This document shows, piece after piece, positions 11,293 to 22,459 of a stretch of 64,000 nt of DNA. The stretch lies in contig NC_084939.1 in NCBI RefSeq assembly GCF_958298935.1, forward strand, positions 6,215,501 to 6,279,500, given 5' to 3'. The notes beneath the pieces were generated by a model. The model was not told the origin of the DNA and searched no databases. It saw only the letters and a list, made by a program, of their open reading frames with translations. A program made the position numbers and the translations under genes. The first letter of the stretch is position 1. Every line of letters starts with the position of its first letter. This DNA comes from Phragmites australis (lineage: Eukaryota > Streptophyta > Magnoliopsida > Poales > Poaceae).

Positions 11293-13218
11293 TGTAATAC
11301 TGAATTTTGGAGAAAAAAAAAAGAGAGAGGTTGACCAAATCTTTGACTTTTTAATCCGTTGCTCGGATGACCGATCGGAGATCGCGGTTGCGTTCATCTC
11401 GTCGAGACGAACCCATTTTGCTATTCATATGTCCGTTCCGGGCACTCTGAAACCCGTAGCGAGCCCAATAAATATAGACCGTTCGTTGTTTTGAAAAATA
11501 AAATAAAATAAAAAAAGAAGGGGATAAGTGCTGGATGGATCGGTCCTCAACCCGATCTATCCAGACTCTTCACCCGTGTGCGTTCTCTCTCTCTCCCTCT
11601 CCTGCCGACGCAGCACGCCGCGCCCCTGCTGCCGCTGCCTCCCGCGGCTACGCGCGCCACTGTGCCGAGCCGGTCGCCGCTGACCCGCCTGCTCCGGCCG
11701 CCGCGCGCCTGTGCCAGCTGCGCCGCCGGCCGCCGCCGTCGGCTGCTCCTCTCTCTCTCTATGTGTCCGCCGAAGCAGCAGGCTAGCCGGCCGAAGAAAA
11801 CAGCCGACCGAGCCGAAAGAAGAAAGCCAGGAAGAAAAGAAAAGGAAGAAAGAAAAAGAAAGAAAAGGAAAAAAAAAGAGAAAAAAGTTGAAAATTTCGG
11901 AATTTCATTGGATTCGTCGTCAAACTTTCGAAGGTGAATTCTCGGTAATTTTCTGGACGTTTGTGGTTCGATTACATCAACTCAGCTAACTCGTGTCGTA
12001 TCATTTCATGTGATCAATAGTTTGATTCATTTTGATAATCGTGGTTGACTTGAAAATACGACATCCGAGTTGAAGTATGCAGTTCGTCGAAGTGAAATCT
12101 AAGTAATGAGATTTTAGTTCAACCCTGAATTTGGAAAATGGTGTATCATTTCATGCGATACAGTTCTCTATTCAGTTGTCCGAAATATCGGCGTAGACGC
12201 GACGTTTTCCGACGTAGGGTTGACGCTTCGTATTTTATGTGTTTTAATTGTGCTTTAGAGCTAATAACATACCTGTACAGGTGGTACCTCTTCTGGGCGT
12301 CCGTGATTGCTTTTGCTTCATCGCTTTTGGTAAAAGGCAAGTAACTTGGGGGTGTGGTTCTATGCTATGTTTATATTCATGTCTTACTTCTTTTGCAAAC
12401 AGAAATTGAAGTATATGGTTTTATTTTCAAATCCATTTAAATTATGGATGTCGTTGCTTTTGATTATTTAAATCGATGTTTTTCTTATTAATCTGGACTG
12501 TACCTTTATCTTCATGAAATCAGTTTGTCTTCATGAATCAGTTGTGGTTTTTATCATGAGCTATTCAAAAAGAAATAAAGAATTGACGTCAATTCACATG
12601 CATACATATGCATTTATGCACTCTCAAATGGAGTTGCATCATGGCATTCATACATTTCTTTTTTTCCGAAATCTGGAGAATACAGAATTCTGGGGTTTGA
12701 ATGCCATTTTGTGTGAAAGAACGGGTTGGATTTTGTCGTTGTTTCCTCGATAAATATTCTGAAAGTGATAACCTCTTTAAAACCATGAGTTTTTGGCTTG
12801 TTGATGTGAGAAGGAAGTGTTTTTCCAAATACTTTCAAAATGAAGTGAGATGTGTTTATATACATAGCTGTTACTTGCTGAGCTTGTCTCACCCCCTGTT
12901 AAATCTTTTACAGGTATGTTTAGTTGCTGACGTGCTTATCGGGGATGGTTTTTTGGTAGTTGCACGCACGCCCTCATCACAATGCCGATAGTCTCCCGGT
13001 GTTTGAGTTGAGCTTTGTTGATGAGTTGCTGTTTGTTTTGGTATATGTTGTGGTGAGACGCTGGTAGCGTCGTGAAGGTGATATATAAATGTTGGTTATA
13101 TCTGTTTTTGGCTACCTGAGAACTTATGTTGTGGTCAGTTGTACCACTCTACAGAGGAAATGCTACCAAAATTTCCTATTTTCAGATGTTTAGGCTCAGT
13201 TGGAAGTAGGGTGTTACA
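11293..13218 (+). repeat. 5' LTR of chromovirus
   Basis: 1926 bp, starting TGTAATACTGAATTTTGG and ending GGGTGTTACA. It holds a TC-rich and GC-rich block (11575-11780), a purine-rich stretch (11810-11890) and a TATA-like GATATATAAAT at about 13080 that could start the genomic RNA about 100 bp before the LTR end. It lacks an 87-bp block found in the 3' LTR. Reading frames here are low-complexity artefacts. Confidence 0.95.
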
Positions 13219-13221
13219 GCT

Positions 13222-13234
13222 TGGTATCAGAGCC
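13222..13234 (+). promoter_or_regulatory. Primer binding site (initiator tRNA-Met)
   Basis: TGGTATCAGAGCC lies three bases after the 5' LTR and is complementary to the 3' end of plant initiator methionine tRNA, the usual primer for first-strand synthesis in plant Ty3/gypsy and Ty1/copia elements. Confidence 0.93.
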
Positions 13235-13411
13235 TAGGGTTTAGGTTCTAGCATAAGCAGTTAATACCTTGCCACTCATGCACTTGTAGGATGGGAAAGG
13301 GGTTGCATATCTTTTCATATGCCTTCTTCCGCTATATTCCCTTTAGTGTATTTGTTTGAAGTATGTTTGCAGTTAGTGCATGCTTACTTATCAGTTGTGG
13401 TGTTTGTAGCT

Positions 13412-14815
13412 ATGCCGCCGAAGGTGCGAGGTCGTGGTCGAGGTGCCGAGGCGGGTCGTAGTCGTACAACAACCCCAGGTCGTGGTGATGCTCAGTTATC
13501 GGCTGCTGAGGTTGAGTCCTCTCAGACAGGAAGTATCAGTCAAGCGGAGCTGATGACCACTATGAAGGAAATACAAGAAGAGCTAAGAGCTTTGAGGCAG
13601 GTTGTTCCAAATACTTCTGCTGCTGCTAGAACTGTGGCACGTGAGATGCCTAAAGGGGGTGCTACTAGTGGTGTGACACTCCGTGAATGGGTCAGTATGA
13701 AATTGGACTCTTTTGATGGATCAGGGACTCCAATTCAGGCTGCAGATTGGCTTGCTTATATAGAAATGCAGCTGGATGCTTTTGATGTGCTCCCTCGAGA
13801 CAAGGTCAGATATGTGGTACAGTTGATGAAGGGAGAAGCCCAGATCTGGTGGAGAGGTGTACAGTCAGCCAGGACTTTTGCCCATGGAGATCTGACCTGG
13901 TCTGAGTTTGTCAGACAATTTGAGAGGAGATTCTATCCAGCCACTTTTCTGGATAAAATGCAAATTGATTTAAACAACTATACGCAAGGTCAGAAATCAG
14001 TGGCAGAATATGAAGTGGGTTTTAATCAAATTGTGCGCTTTGTACCTCATGTAGCCCACGATGATGCGGAGAAAGCCAGACGATTCAGGTAGGGTTTGAA
14101 GCCTTTTATTCGTCATGTGCTTGGTGCTTTTCCTGTTACAGATTTTCGTTCTATGGTTGAGCAGGCTTCTGGTGTTGAGCTGCAGCAATCTTACACTGAT
14201 GATATTCGCAAGACCTCGGGAGCAGATCAGCATAAAGGGCCAGAAGAGAAGAGGAGTCGTTTTGGTGGTCCCATCCATAAGAAGTACAAGGGACAGCAAC
14301 GTCACCAACCATACCGTGGTGGATCCTCTCAGATGCATTCTCCAGGCACCAGTACCCAATTCCGTACAGTGGTTAAACCTGGTTTTGGTTTGGTATGCTT
14401 CAAGTGTGGCGAATCACATATGCAGAGTGAATGTTCCTGGAAGGGGACCTGTTCAGTATGTGGTCGTCCAGGCCACAAGGATGTGGTGTGTCGCAGAAAC
14501 CCGAACAGTCGCATCAGGTGGGAACCAGTATCTTCTTCTTCTGGGGTTTCTTCTTCATCGAAGGGATCAGCACATGTTTTGGCTGCTACTCCTGCTCCTA
14601 CGGTCATCACTGGCCCGATGGCTCCACCGATGCAGTATTATCTTCCTCCTACAGTTCCTACTGGGCCTTACTGGTCACATCAGCCTATGTTTCCTCAGGG
14701 AACTTCTACACCGACACCACCGGTGGTTGGGGCATCTTCTTCCCACGTGGCAGGAACCTCTTCATCTCAGACACCTTCTGGGTTATATACTTTACCTAGT
14801 GCTGAGACAGGAGGT
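13412..14815 (+). pseudogene. Chromovirus Gag (one in-frame stop)
   Basis: Capsid/nucleocapsid protein that packages the element RNA into particles. The start at 13412 (MPPKVRGRGRG) is chosen because the residues upstream in the same frame look non-coding. A basic, Gly/Arg-rich N-terminus is followed by a coiled-coil-like stretch (ELMTTMKEIQEELRAL) and the retrotransposon gag domain (WWRGVQSARTF to about 14090). A TAG at 14090-14092 interrupts it; the frame continues unchanged to PFIRHVLG. Two zinc knuckles lie at 14396-14500: [13 protein letters not shown] has only three residues before the His, while [14 protein letters not shown] has the normal spacing. A Ser/Pro/Thr-rich linker then leads into Pol. 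CAG-to-TAG would explain the stop. Confidence 0.92.
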
Positions 14816-17800
14816 CATAATGACGTGGTGACAGGTATCTTACCCATGGACTCTTTTGATGCACATGTTTTATTTGATTTTGGAGCTAGCTTTTCATTTG
14901 TCTCGGTAGACTTCGTTAAACGAGCGAGACTATCAGTACAACAAATTGGGCAATCTGTGATAGTTAACTCTCCCAGTGGTCTTATATCCAGTTCTTATGT
15001 TTGCCCGGGGTGTGTTGTAAATATTGGAGATGAGGAATTCACGGCTAACTTGGTGATGATCAATTTAGAGTCCTTCGACGTTATTCTTGGTATGGATTGG
15101 CTTGCCCAGTACCAAGCCATTATCTCTTGTTCTTTGAGAATCATCACCTTGCGAGCTCCATCAGGAGTGGAGATTGTTTTCCAAGGGAAGGCCTTGCCAT
15201 ATACGCTTTCCATGTTGTGCAGGATTTTCCCTAACCGAAGGATGTGGAAATCTGGTGCTCTTTGGTCATTGGTTGAAGGGCAGGATGTCACTCTACGTGT
15301 GGAAGATATCCCAGTAGTGTGTCGTTATCCTGATGTGTTCCCTAGTGAGCTTCCAGGATTACCTCCTGAACGAGAAACATTTTTTCGTATTGAGTTGATT
15401 CCAGGTACACAACCCATTTATAAGACTCCATACCGAATGGCTCCAATGGAACAAATGGAATTAAAGAAGCAATTGGATGAACTCCTTGCTAAGGGTTTTA
15501 TCCGACCGAGTACGTCGCCTTGGGTTGCCCCTGTTTTATTTGTGGAAAAGAAAGATGGCACAAAAAGGCTTTGTGTGGATTATCGGGCGCTTAATCAAGT
15601 GACAATCAAGAACAAATATCCTCTACCTCATATTGATGATCTTTTTGATCAGTTGAGGGGTGCTATGATATTTTCGAAGATCGATTTGCAATCGGGCTAT
15701 CATCAATTGTGAATCCGAGATGCGGATATTGAGAAAACGGCTTTCAATACAAGGTATGGGCATTTTGAATATGTAGTTATGTCTTTTGGACTAACGAATG
15801 CCCCTGCTGTTTTTATGGAAGCCATGAACCGGATGCTCCATGAATATTTGGATGTTTTTGTGGTGGTTTTCATCAATGATATATTGATTTATTCCAAGTC
15901 AAAAGAGGAACATGAGGTGCATCTCAGTCTGGTGTTGGAGGCTCTTCGGAAGAATAAATTTTATGCGAAGCTAAAGAAATGTGCCTTTTGGCTCGAAGAA
16001 GTCGGATTTCTTGGGCATGTTATTAATCAACGTGGTATTACTGTGGACCCAAAGAATGTTGCTGCAGTAATAGAATGGCAAAGACCATCTAATGTGACAG
16101 AGATTCAAAGTTTTCTTGGACTAGCTGGCTATTACCGGCGCTTCGTACAAGACTTCTCCATTATAGCAAAGCCTATGACTAGACTTACCCAAAAGGGTGT
16201 TCCTTTTGTATGGACTGATGATTGTGAGGTCAGTTTCCAAACCTTAAAGAATAAGCTGGTGAATGCTCCTATTTTGGCTTTGCCTGAGAGTGGTAAGTGT
16301 TTCACAGTTTACACTGATGCTTCTCGGATTGGGCTTGGCTGTGTGCTTATGCAAGAAGGTCGGGTAATTGCATATGCTTCCAGACAATTGAAGACTCATG
16401 AACAGAATTATCCCGCTCATGATTTAGAATTGGCTGCAGTGGTTTTTGCCTTGAAGAGTTGGAGGCATTACCTGTATGGGGAGTCATGTGATATTTTCAC
16501 TGATCGTAAGAGTCTCAAGTATATTTTCACTCAAAGAGATCTGAACTTGAGACAGCGGAGATGGTTAGAATTAATCAAAGATTATGATCTGATAATTCAG
16601 TATCATCCTGGAAAGGCCAATGTGGTAGCTGGCGCACTCAGCAGAATATGTGTACCTAAAGCAATAATGTCTTTACATTCAGAGTTGGATCGGATAGGGA
16701 TATCTTTTTGCTTTGCTGGCACTGTGCAGCAAGAAACTCAAATGATCATCCAATCTGCTATACCTGAACGTGTACGTGAAGCTCAACAGCATGATCGTCT
16801 TCTTTCAGAAGTTCGAAAGAGAATTTCAGCAGGAAAATCAAAAGAGTTTAGTGTGGATGAGCAAGGTGCAATACGTTTTAGAGGCCATCTCTGTGTACCA
16901 CAGAAGGCAGATGTGAAAATGGATATATTGAGAGAAGCTCACCGGGCTCCTTATACTATTCATCCAGGTGAAACCAAAATGTATCGAGACCTGAAGCAAA
17001 ATTTTTGGTGGAAAAGGATGAAAGTGGATATTGCTAAGTATGTTGCAGCTTGTGGTGTCTGCCAACAAGTAAAGGCTGAACATAAAAGACCTGCAGGATT
17101 AATGCAACCCTTAGAAATTCCAGAATGGAAATGGGAACATATCACTATGGACTTCATTGTTGGGTTGCCTCGTTCACCTCGAGGCAGAGATGCTATTTGG
17201 GTTGTCGTGGATAGGCTTACAAAATCTGCACATTTCATTCCAATGAAGACAACCAGTTCGGCACATGATTTGGCTCCCTTATAAATCAGGGAAATAGTAA
17301 GGTTGCATGGTGTGCCAAAATCGATCATTTCAGATCGGGATTCCAAATTTGTATCTCAGTTTTGGCAGAGTTTGCAAAGTGCCTTGGGCACGAAACTTTC
17401 TCTTAGCACAGCCTTCCACCCTCAGACGGATGGTCAGTCGGAGCGGACCATTCAGACTTTGGAGGACATGCTCCGTGCTTGTGTCTTATCTTGGAAAGGC
17501 AGTTGGGAAGACCATCTGGCTTTAGCAGAGTTTGCTTATAATAACAGCTATCAAGCTAGTATTCGGATGGCTCCTTTTGAGGCCTTATATGGCCGAAGGT
17601 GTGTTTCTCCTTTGTGTTGGGATTCTGTTGGAGAGAGATCACTGATTGGTCCGGATTTGGTTCAGCAAACATCAGAAAAGGTGCACCAAATACGTCAGAA
17701 CCTGTTAGCTGCTCAAAGTCGACAGAAGAGCTATGCAGATATCCGGAGGCGAGAACTAGAATTCTCAGTTGGTGACTATGTTCTTCTCAGAGTGTCACCA

Positions 17801-18199
17801 ACCAAAGGTGTTGTACGTTTTGGAAGGTCGGGGAAGCTTAACCCGAGGTACATTGGTCCATTTCTAATTACAGCCCGAGTAGGCAGTTTGGCATATTGTC
17901 TTGAATTACCAGACTCAATGAGTGGAATACATAATGTCTTCCATGTTTCTATGCTAAGAAAATATCTGAGAGACCCGGAGCATAAAGTTTTTGTGGAATC
18001 AATCACGATAGAGAAGGATCTGACCGTAAAATGCCACCCGGTACGTATTTTGGATTTCTCAGAGCGAGTTATGAGGAGGAGGATTATCAAGTTTGTGAAA
18101 GTACTTTGGACAAATCAAACAGAACGAGAAGCAACTTGGGAACTCGAAGAACAAATGCACAAGGAGTATCCTGAGCTCTTTGGGACTCGTGAGTCATAA
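14816..18199 (+). pseudogene. Chromovirus Pol: PR-RT-RNase H-IN-chromodomain
   Basis: Same frame as Gag. Protease: the active site usually D-S/T-G reads DFGAS at 14876-14890, with Phe in place of Ser. [17 protein letters not shown], then a TGA at 15710-15712 where related elements have Arg, then the catalytic block reads FINDILIYS (15869-15895), Asn replacing the first Asp. RNase [17 protein letters not shown], and VVAGALSR where Asp is expected (16631-16633). Integrase: zinc region [10 protein letters not shown] to [11 protein letters not shown], core [15 protein letters not shown] and QSERT, with a TAA at 17282-17284. C-terminus: chromodomain-like [10 protein letters not shown] to [12 protein letters not shown], ending at TAA 18197-18199. 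Three stops and three catalytic substitutions: dead. Confidence 0.94.
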
Positions 18200-18261
18200 G
18201 TTTTGAAATATTTATACCTCTGTTTCATAGTAGCCATGGAAGCGGTAGAATTCGGGGACGA

Positions 18262-18281
18262 ATTCTTTTAAGGGGGGAGAA
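18262..18281 (+). promoter_or_regulatory. Polypurine tract
   Basis: A purine run (AAGGGGGGAGAA at about 18270-18281) directly before the 3' LTR. RNase H-resistant tracts of this kind prime plus-strand DNA synthesis in LTR retrotransposons. Its position one base before the LTR agrees with the boundary given by the target duplication. Confidence 0.9.
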
Positions 18282-18481
18282 TGTAATACTGAATTTTGGA
18301 GAAAAAAAAAGAGAGAGGTTGACCAAATCTTTGACTTTTTAATCCGTTGCTCGGATGACCGATCGGAGATCGCGGTTGCGTTCATCTCGTCGAGACAAAC
18401 CCATTTTGCTATTCATATGTCCGTTCCGGGCACTCTGAAACCCGTAGCGAGCCCAATAAATCTAGACCGTTCGTTGTTTTG

Positions 18482-18512
<31 letters not shown>

Positions 18513-20332
18513 GGATAAGTGCTGGATGGATCGGTCCTCAACCCGATCCATCCAGACTCTTCACCCGTGTGCGTTCTCTCTCTCGAGCCTTCCTCTCTCT
18601 CTCCCTCTCCTGCCGACGCAGCACGCCGCGCCCCTGCCGCCGCTGCCTGCCGCTGCTACGCGCGCCACTGTGCCGAGCCGGTCGCCGCTGACCCGCCTGC
18701 TCCGGCCGCCGCGCGCCTGTGCCAGATGCGCCGCCGTGCGCCGAGCCGCGCCGCCGGCCGCCGCCGTCGGCTTCTCCTCTCTCTCTCTATGTGTCCGCCG
18801 AAGCAGTAGGCCAGCCGGCCGAAGAAAACAGCCGACCGAGCCGAAAGAAGAAAGCCAGGAAGAAAAGAAAAGGAAGAAAGAAAAAGAAAGAAAAGGAAAA
18901 AAAAGAGAAAAAAATTGAAAATTTCGGAATTTCATTGGATTCGTCGTCAAACTTTCGAAGGTGAATTCTCGGTAATTTTCTGGACGTTTGTGGTTCGATT
19001 ACATCAACTCAGCTAACTCGTGTCGTATCATTTCATGTGATCAATAGTTTGATTCATTTTGATAATCGTGGTTGATTTGAAAATACGACATCCGAGTTGA
19101 AGTATGCAGTTCGTCGAAGTGAAATCTAAGTAATGAGATTTTAGTTCAACCCTGAATTTGGAAAATGGTGTATCATTTCATGTGATACAGTTCTCTATTC
19201 AGTTGTCCGAAATATCGGCGTAGACGCGACGTTTTCCGACGTAGGGTTGACGCTTCGTATTTTATGTGTTTTAATTGTGCTTTAGAGCTAATAACATACC
19301 TGTACAGGTGGTACCTCTTCTGGGCGTCCGTGATTGCTTTTGCTTCATCGCTTTTGGTAAAAGGCAAGTAACTTGGGGGTGTGATTCTATGCTATGTTTA
19401 TATTCATGTCTTACTTCTTTTGCAAACAGAAATTGAAGTATATGGTTTTATTTTCAAATCCATTTAAATTATGGATGTCGTTGCTTTTGATTATTTAAAT
19501 CGATATTTTTCTTATTAATCTGGACTGTACCTTTATCTTCATGAAATCAGTTTGTCTTCATGAATCAGTTGTGGTTTTTATCATGAGCTATTCAAAAAGA
19601 AATAAAGAATTGATGTCAATTCACATGCATACATATGCATTTATGCACTTCATATGGTGATAAAGGCCGATCACTGCCATCGTGCGTGATTCGTACCGGT
19701 ACATGGAGTTGCATGAGATGTTGGCATCGTCCAGCTCTCAAATGGAGTTGCATCATGGCATTCATACATTTCTTTTTTTCCGAAATCTGGAGAATACAGA
19801 ATTCTGGGGTTTGAATGCCATTTTGTGTGAAAGAACGGGTTGGATTTTGTCGTTGTTTCCTTGATAAATATTCTGAAAGTGATAACCTCTTTAAAACCAT
19901 GAGTTTTTGGCTTGTTGATGTGAGAAGGAAGTGTTTTTCCAAATACTTTCAAAATGAAGTGAGATGTGTTTATATACATAGCTGTTACTTGCTGAGCTTG
20001 TCTCACCCCCTGTTAAATCTTTTACAGGTATGTTTAGTTGCTGACGTGCTTGTCGGGGATGGTTTTTTGGTAGTTGCACGCACGCCCTCATCACAAAGCC
20101 GATAGTCTCCCGGTGTTGGAGTTGAGCTTTGTTGATGAGTTGCTGTTTGTTTTGGTATATGTTGTGGTGAGACGCTGGTAGCGTCGTGAAGGTGATATAT
20201 AAATGTTGGTTATATCTGTTTTTGGCTGCCTGAGAACTTATGTTGTGGTCAGTTATACCACTCTACAGAGGAAATGCTGCCAAAATTTTCTATTTTCAGA
20301 TGTTTAGGCTCAGTTGGAAATAGGGTGTTACA
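18282..20332 (+). repeat. 3' LTR of chromovirus
   Basis: 2051 bp, same ends as the 5' LTR (TGTAATAC to GTGTTACA). It is longer because of an 87-bp block at 19648-19734, a short CTCGAGCCTTC-type insertion near 18584, an extra GCGCCGAGCC block near 18738 and a pure 27-A run at 18482-18508 where the 5' LTR has AAAAT units. Confidence 0.95.
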
Positions 20333-20337
20333 TATAG
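20333..20337. repeat. Target-site duplication (right), TATAG
   Basis: Identical to 11288-11292; closes the chromovirus insertion. Confidence 0.93.
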
Positions 20338-20505
20338 ATCCCTATTGACTATGTTTTGACATAAAAAATTGTAAGATTATGTGCCCACAAGTCGAACATA
20401 CACCTTTGGTATGTTTGCAATCCAAACATCATTTTGCTTACCAGTGCGTGTGCAAGCACGGAAGCAGTCACAAGGTGTGACCAGCCGAAGGAAGCATCAT
20501 CATCC

Positions 20506-20556
20506 ATGGCCCCGGTGCAAGCTCAGCCGCCGCCACAACCCTCCCGCCAATCTCAG
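20506..20556 (+). CDS. Possible first coding exon of a disrupted gene
   Basis: An ATG in the context CATCCATGGCC opens 17 codons (MAPVQAQPPPQPSRQSQ) that run straight into a consensus splice donor, CAG|GTGAGC. Start context, proline/glutamine-rich composition and donor are all as in grass first exons. No downstream exon was recognised: MULE-1 begins 237 bp later and the sequence beyond it (29237 onward) shows no clear continuation. It may be the stump of a gene broken by MULE-1, or chance. Confidence 0.2.
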
Positions 20557-20783
20557 GTGAGCTAATTCGCTCCGTCTCTTGCTGATGCACAAGTCAGATT
20601 TGGATTCCCACACTGCTCAACTACCGCCACAAGTGCACGCTGCCAGCGTGCACTTCGTGCTCCTGCTGCAGCCGCCAAGAAACCCGCGTCAAGTTACTCT
20701 TGGTGTTCCTCGTTTCAATTTTCCCCTCGGCATGGCCCTGTGTAGTCACGCACAAGCTAGCATCGCCACCGTAGGTGCACGTG

Positions 20784-20792
20784 TGGAGATGA
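20784..20792. repeat. Probable MULE-1 target duplication (left)
   Basis: TGGAGATGA before MULE-1 compares with TAGAGACGA at 29228-29236, 7 of 9 matches, both differences being transitions. This fits an old 9-bp Mutator-type duplication but is not perfect. Confidence 0.5.
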
Positions 20793-21175
20793 CCATTTTT
20801 TTATAATATTATTATTCTATACGTAAATTTCAAAAATAATGCGCAAATTACAAAACAAATACCTATTCGTGTCCTGGTCCCGCGAGAAAGGGGTTTTCGA
20901 GTCTCGGGGACACGAAAAATTAATTTTCTTGCCCTGGAAAAACGAAAACACCTGTGAAATTCTCACGTGTGTATAGTAAGCAAGATTTCATGGCATGGTA
21001 CGTGAAAAAGGGATTGTCCCAGCCTGAGGGCTTGAAAAAGTGTTGTCGCGGGCTAGGCGCTCGAAACTACAATAGTCACATCCTAGGGCAGCGATAACCG
21101 GACACGTGGCAGCTTTTCACATCTTGGGGACACGAAAACTGTCGGCCCTATCCTAGCCACATGGTCCCTCCCCCA
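20793..21175 (+). repeat. MULE-1 left TIR and subterminal repeats
   Basis: The first 115-125 bp match the reverse complement of 29105-29227. Further in, reiterated units of roughly 30 bp follow a pattern TTTTCG...CTGAGG...CACGAAAA (about 20895-21145), each an imperfect palindrome. Similar arrays occur at all four MULE ends in this window. Confidence 0.75.
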
Positions 21176-21182
21176 GTGCCAT

Positions 21183-21380
21183 TTGCGAGTTCGGCCGAGC
21201 ACTCGGTTTAGGAGAGCGAGAGAAAAAAGCGAGGAAGAAGAAGGAAAGGAGGAAGGAGAAATGAGAGGAAAACGGAGGGAGGAGGAGGGAGAGAGAGGAG
21301 GAGGAAGGAGAAGGGGAGGAAGAGGAGGGAAAGGAAAGAGGAGGAGGAGGAAGAGGAGAATGACAAAAGGAAATAAGGTA
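21183..21380 (+). other. Purine-rich tract at the transposase leader
   Basis: Nearly pure A/G (GAGGAAGGAGA-type) for about 150 bp. MULE-2 has the matching pyrimidine strand at 47316-47440, so it is an ancestral part of the element and not a random microsatellite. Lying between the TIR and the transposase, it probably belongs to the promoter or 5' leader. The reading frame through it is low-complexity. Confidence 0.5.
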
Positions 21381-22459
21381 AAAAAAAATTATATATTTTT
21401 GTTAGTATTGTTTGTTGTTACAATTAGATATTTAGTAGTTGTAGATATTGGTAGAAATAATTAATGAGTATGGAAATAAATTTTTTCCGTAGATGTAGAA
21501 TTTAATTTAAAGTATATGGTAGTTGGAGATGTCCATAGCAATAATTAATATTAGGTTATAATTATTAGACAGATGCAATATTTACTATAGGATAAATGAG
21601 TCGGGGAAAAATATAGATTTTGTAATGTTATCATATGTGTACAATTTAATTTGAGGTATTTGGTAGTTGTAGACGTCCATAGAAATAATAAAAACTAGGT
21701 TGTAATTATTATACATATGCAATATTTACTTTAGGATAGACAAGTCGGGAAATTAATTATAGATTTAGTAATGGTATTATAGATGTGCAATTTAATTTGA
21801 GGTGTTTGTTGTATATTATACATATTAGACAGATGAAACATATAATTTTATTTGAGATATTTGTTCTAAGTTTAGTTAGGTTTTATACAGTTTTTTAATA
21901 TACAATAAATTATGTAATTTTATAATATTTGTACTGCTATAATCCTAGATGATATACTTTTTATTTAGGGAGAACATAATTTTATTTCGTTGAAAATTAT
22001 GTCATGTCAGAGATATGTCTTGAGCATTATAGGTCTTAGAGTAAAGTAAATATTTTGTAGGTAATTTTTTCTTTGTAATATTGTTTTAGATTCACATATT
22101 TTTAGGAATATATTTTTATAGATCTATGTAAGTTTAATTAGAGATGTAAAAGGAATTATTTACATTTTAGGTTATGAGGAATTATATTAGGGTACATGTA
22201 GGGTTCACAAAATTTGATATTGAGTGTTAGATTAAGCAATTTAGAGAAATATAGTTATTGTTTGCTACATTTAAAGTTATTCACATGAAATTAACTTGGT
22301 AATTTATTCGATATGTTTATTTTAGGTTGTAGTTATGTCAAACACTATAAATCTTTGAGTTTTCTATAAAAATAGTCAAATCTGTAATTGTCCATCGGGT
22401 GTTGATTTGAGCAATTTTTTGTTTACTATCATTGAGCACCCAAACCCAATGGTACAAGG
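21381..22459 (+). other. AT-rich MULE-1 leader, no gene seen
   Basis: Strongly AT-rich, with a repeated block (TTTAATTTGAGGTATTTGGTAG and variants, about 21500-21800). MULE-2 has the counterpart at about 46500-47300. It could be an intron or untranslated leader of the transposase gene. No coding sequence recognised. Confidence 0.4.

Larger units (their letters stand above)
11293..20332 (+). mobile_element. Complete Ty3/gypsy chromovirus (Tekay/Del-like)
   Basis: A structurally complete LTR retrotransposon of about 9.0 kb. In order: 5' LTR (11293-13218), primer binding site, gag-pol in a single frame, polypurine tract, 3' LTR (18282-20332), flanked by TATAG duplications. The order protease, RT, RNase H, integrase, chromodomain is that of Ty3/gypsy chromoviruses. 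The two LTRs differ by roughly 25-30 substitutions counted by eye over 1.9 kb plus a few indels, so the insertion is fairly recent. The polyprotein nevertheless has three in-frame stops and altered catalytic residues, so this copy cannot move by its own proteins. Confidence 0.95.

Noticed and set aside
11535..11989. Ala/Pro- and Lys/Glu-rich frames in the 5' LTR (and the same near 18480-18960)
   Set aside because: Low-complexity LTR sequence duplicated in both LTRs; not a gene.
14115..14831. 238-codon frame overlapping gag
   Set aside because: Shadow frame of the Gag reading frame, rich in Leu/Ser/His with no domain; the overlapping frame has the gag domain and zinc knuckles.
21183..21464. 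Glu/Arg-rich 93-codon frame
   Set aside because: A translation of the purine tract; the same tract in MULE-2 is a non-coding leader.
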